A stretch of 64,000 nucleotides of DNA from DASCQC01 sp036012865 (GTDB lineage Bacteria; Pseudomonadota; Gammaproteobacteria; Comchoanobacterales; Comchoanobacteraceae), in NCBI GenBank assembly GCA_036012865.1, contig DASCQC010000029.1:40119-104118 (forward strand), in the 5' to 3' direction. Position numbers and translations under genes: made by a program. The notes under the pieces were generated by a model, which made no database searches, was not told where the DNA came from, and worked only from the letters and a program-made list of their open reading frames with translations. Shown piece by piece: positions 63,895 through 64,000 of the stretch (its first letter is position 1; each line of letters starts with the position of its first letter).

Positions 63895-64000
63895 TCTATT
63901 TCATAGCTAATACTTGAGACATCCATTAAACCATAACAAACCTTACTTCTAGAACTAAAAATACTAATCATTTATAGGTTTTTAAGTCCCAACATTCTGG

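Overview
The window is chromosomal DNA of a low-GC, Gram-negative gammaproteobacterium. The evidence is outer-membrane porins, lipoprotein signals, zipA next to ligA, lpoA-dolP, rplM-rpsI-sspA-sspB, xseB-ispA, and an E1-type pyruvate dehydrogenase operon. Several proteins look eukaryote-like or effector-like: a U-box protein, a 1741-residue ankyrin protein with a bipartite NLS-like motif, an LPD7-like protein, CPAP/TCP10 G-box-like repeats, and Sel1-repeat proteins. Together these suggest a host-associated or intracellular lineage, in style close to Legionellales/Coxiellaceae. This placement is inference; no marker names the species. The + strand is C- and A-rich almost everywhere whichever strand carries the gene, so the minus strand is probably the leading strand; most housekeeping operons, including ribosomal proteins, PDH and rnpB, run that way.

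Layout. 1-1.7 kb: truA (cut by the window edge) and a short FimV-like protein. 1.7-9.9 kb: a Sel1 protein and five tandem porin paralogues, each with its own promoter and terminator. 10-12.8 kb: asd, an Smr-domain protein and an SDR epimerase. 12.8-17.4 kb: two tandem penicillin-acylase-type Ntn hydrolases. 17.6-18.8 kb: the membrane-anchored U-box protein. 19-22.4 kb: zipA, a divergent IcmL/DotI-like exported protein and ligA. 22.6-26.4 kb: tRNA-Arg(CCU), a glycine-zipper lipoprotein, a Bcr/CflA efflux pump, mpl, and a ComF-like protein with a lost active site. 26.5-32 kb: lpdA, aceF, aceE. 32.3-36.9 kb: a G-box-like protein, uup, a CPA2 antiporter, rnpB, rsmI. 37-40 kb: lpoA, a 37-residue lipoprotein, dolP and a site-2-type protease, nearly all overlapping. 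40-42 kb: rplM-rpsI-sspA-sspB. 42.2-46.2 kb: an island of unrecognised, effector-like genes. 46.3-51.5 kb: an overlapping run xseB-ispA-hemF-CPBP protease. 51.5-55.5 kb: DUF805, two long Sel1 proteins and two remnants of their tail domain. 55.7-57.5 kb: a methyltransferase-like protein, a YchJ-type protein and ygfZ. 57.6-63.9 kb: the giant ankyrin protein and a basic protein of unknown role.

The core genes serve tRNA/rRNA modification, envelope growth and division (zipA, mpl, lpoA, dolP), DNA ligation, central carbon metabolism, isoprenoid and haem synthesis. The accessory genes sit between conserved core blocks and are the likely host-interaction set; several share a TATAAT box in a near-identical context. 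No IS element, CRISPR array, integrase or rRNA gene was seen.
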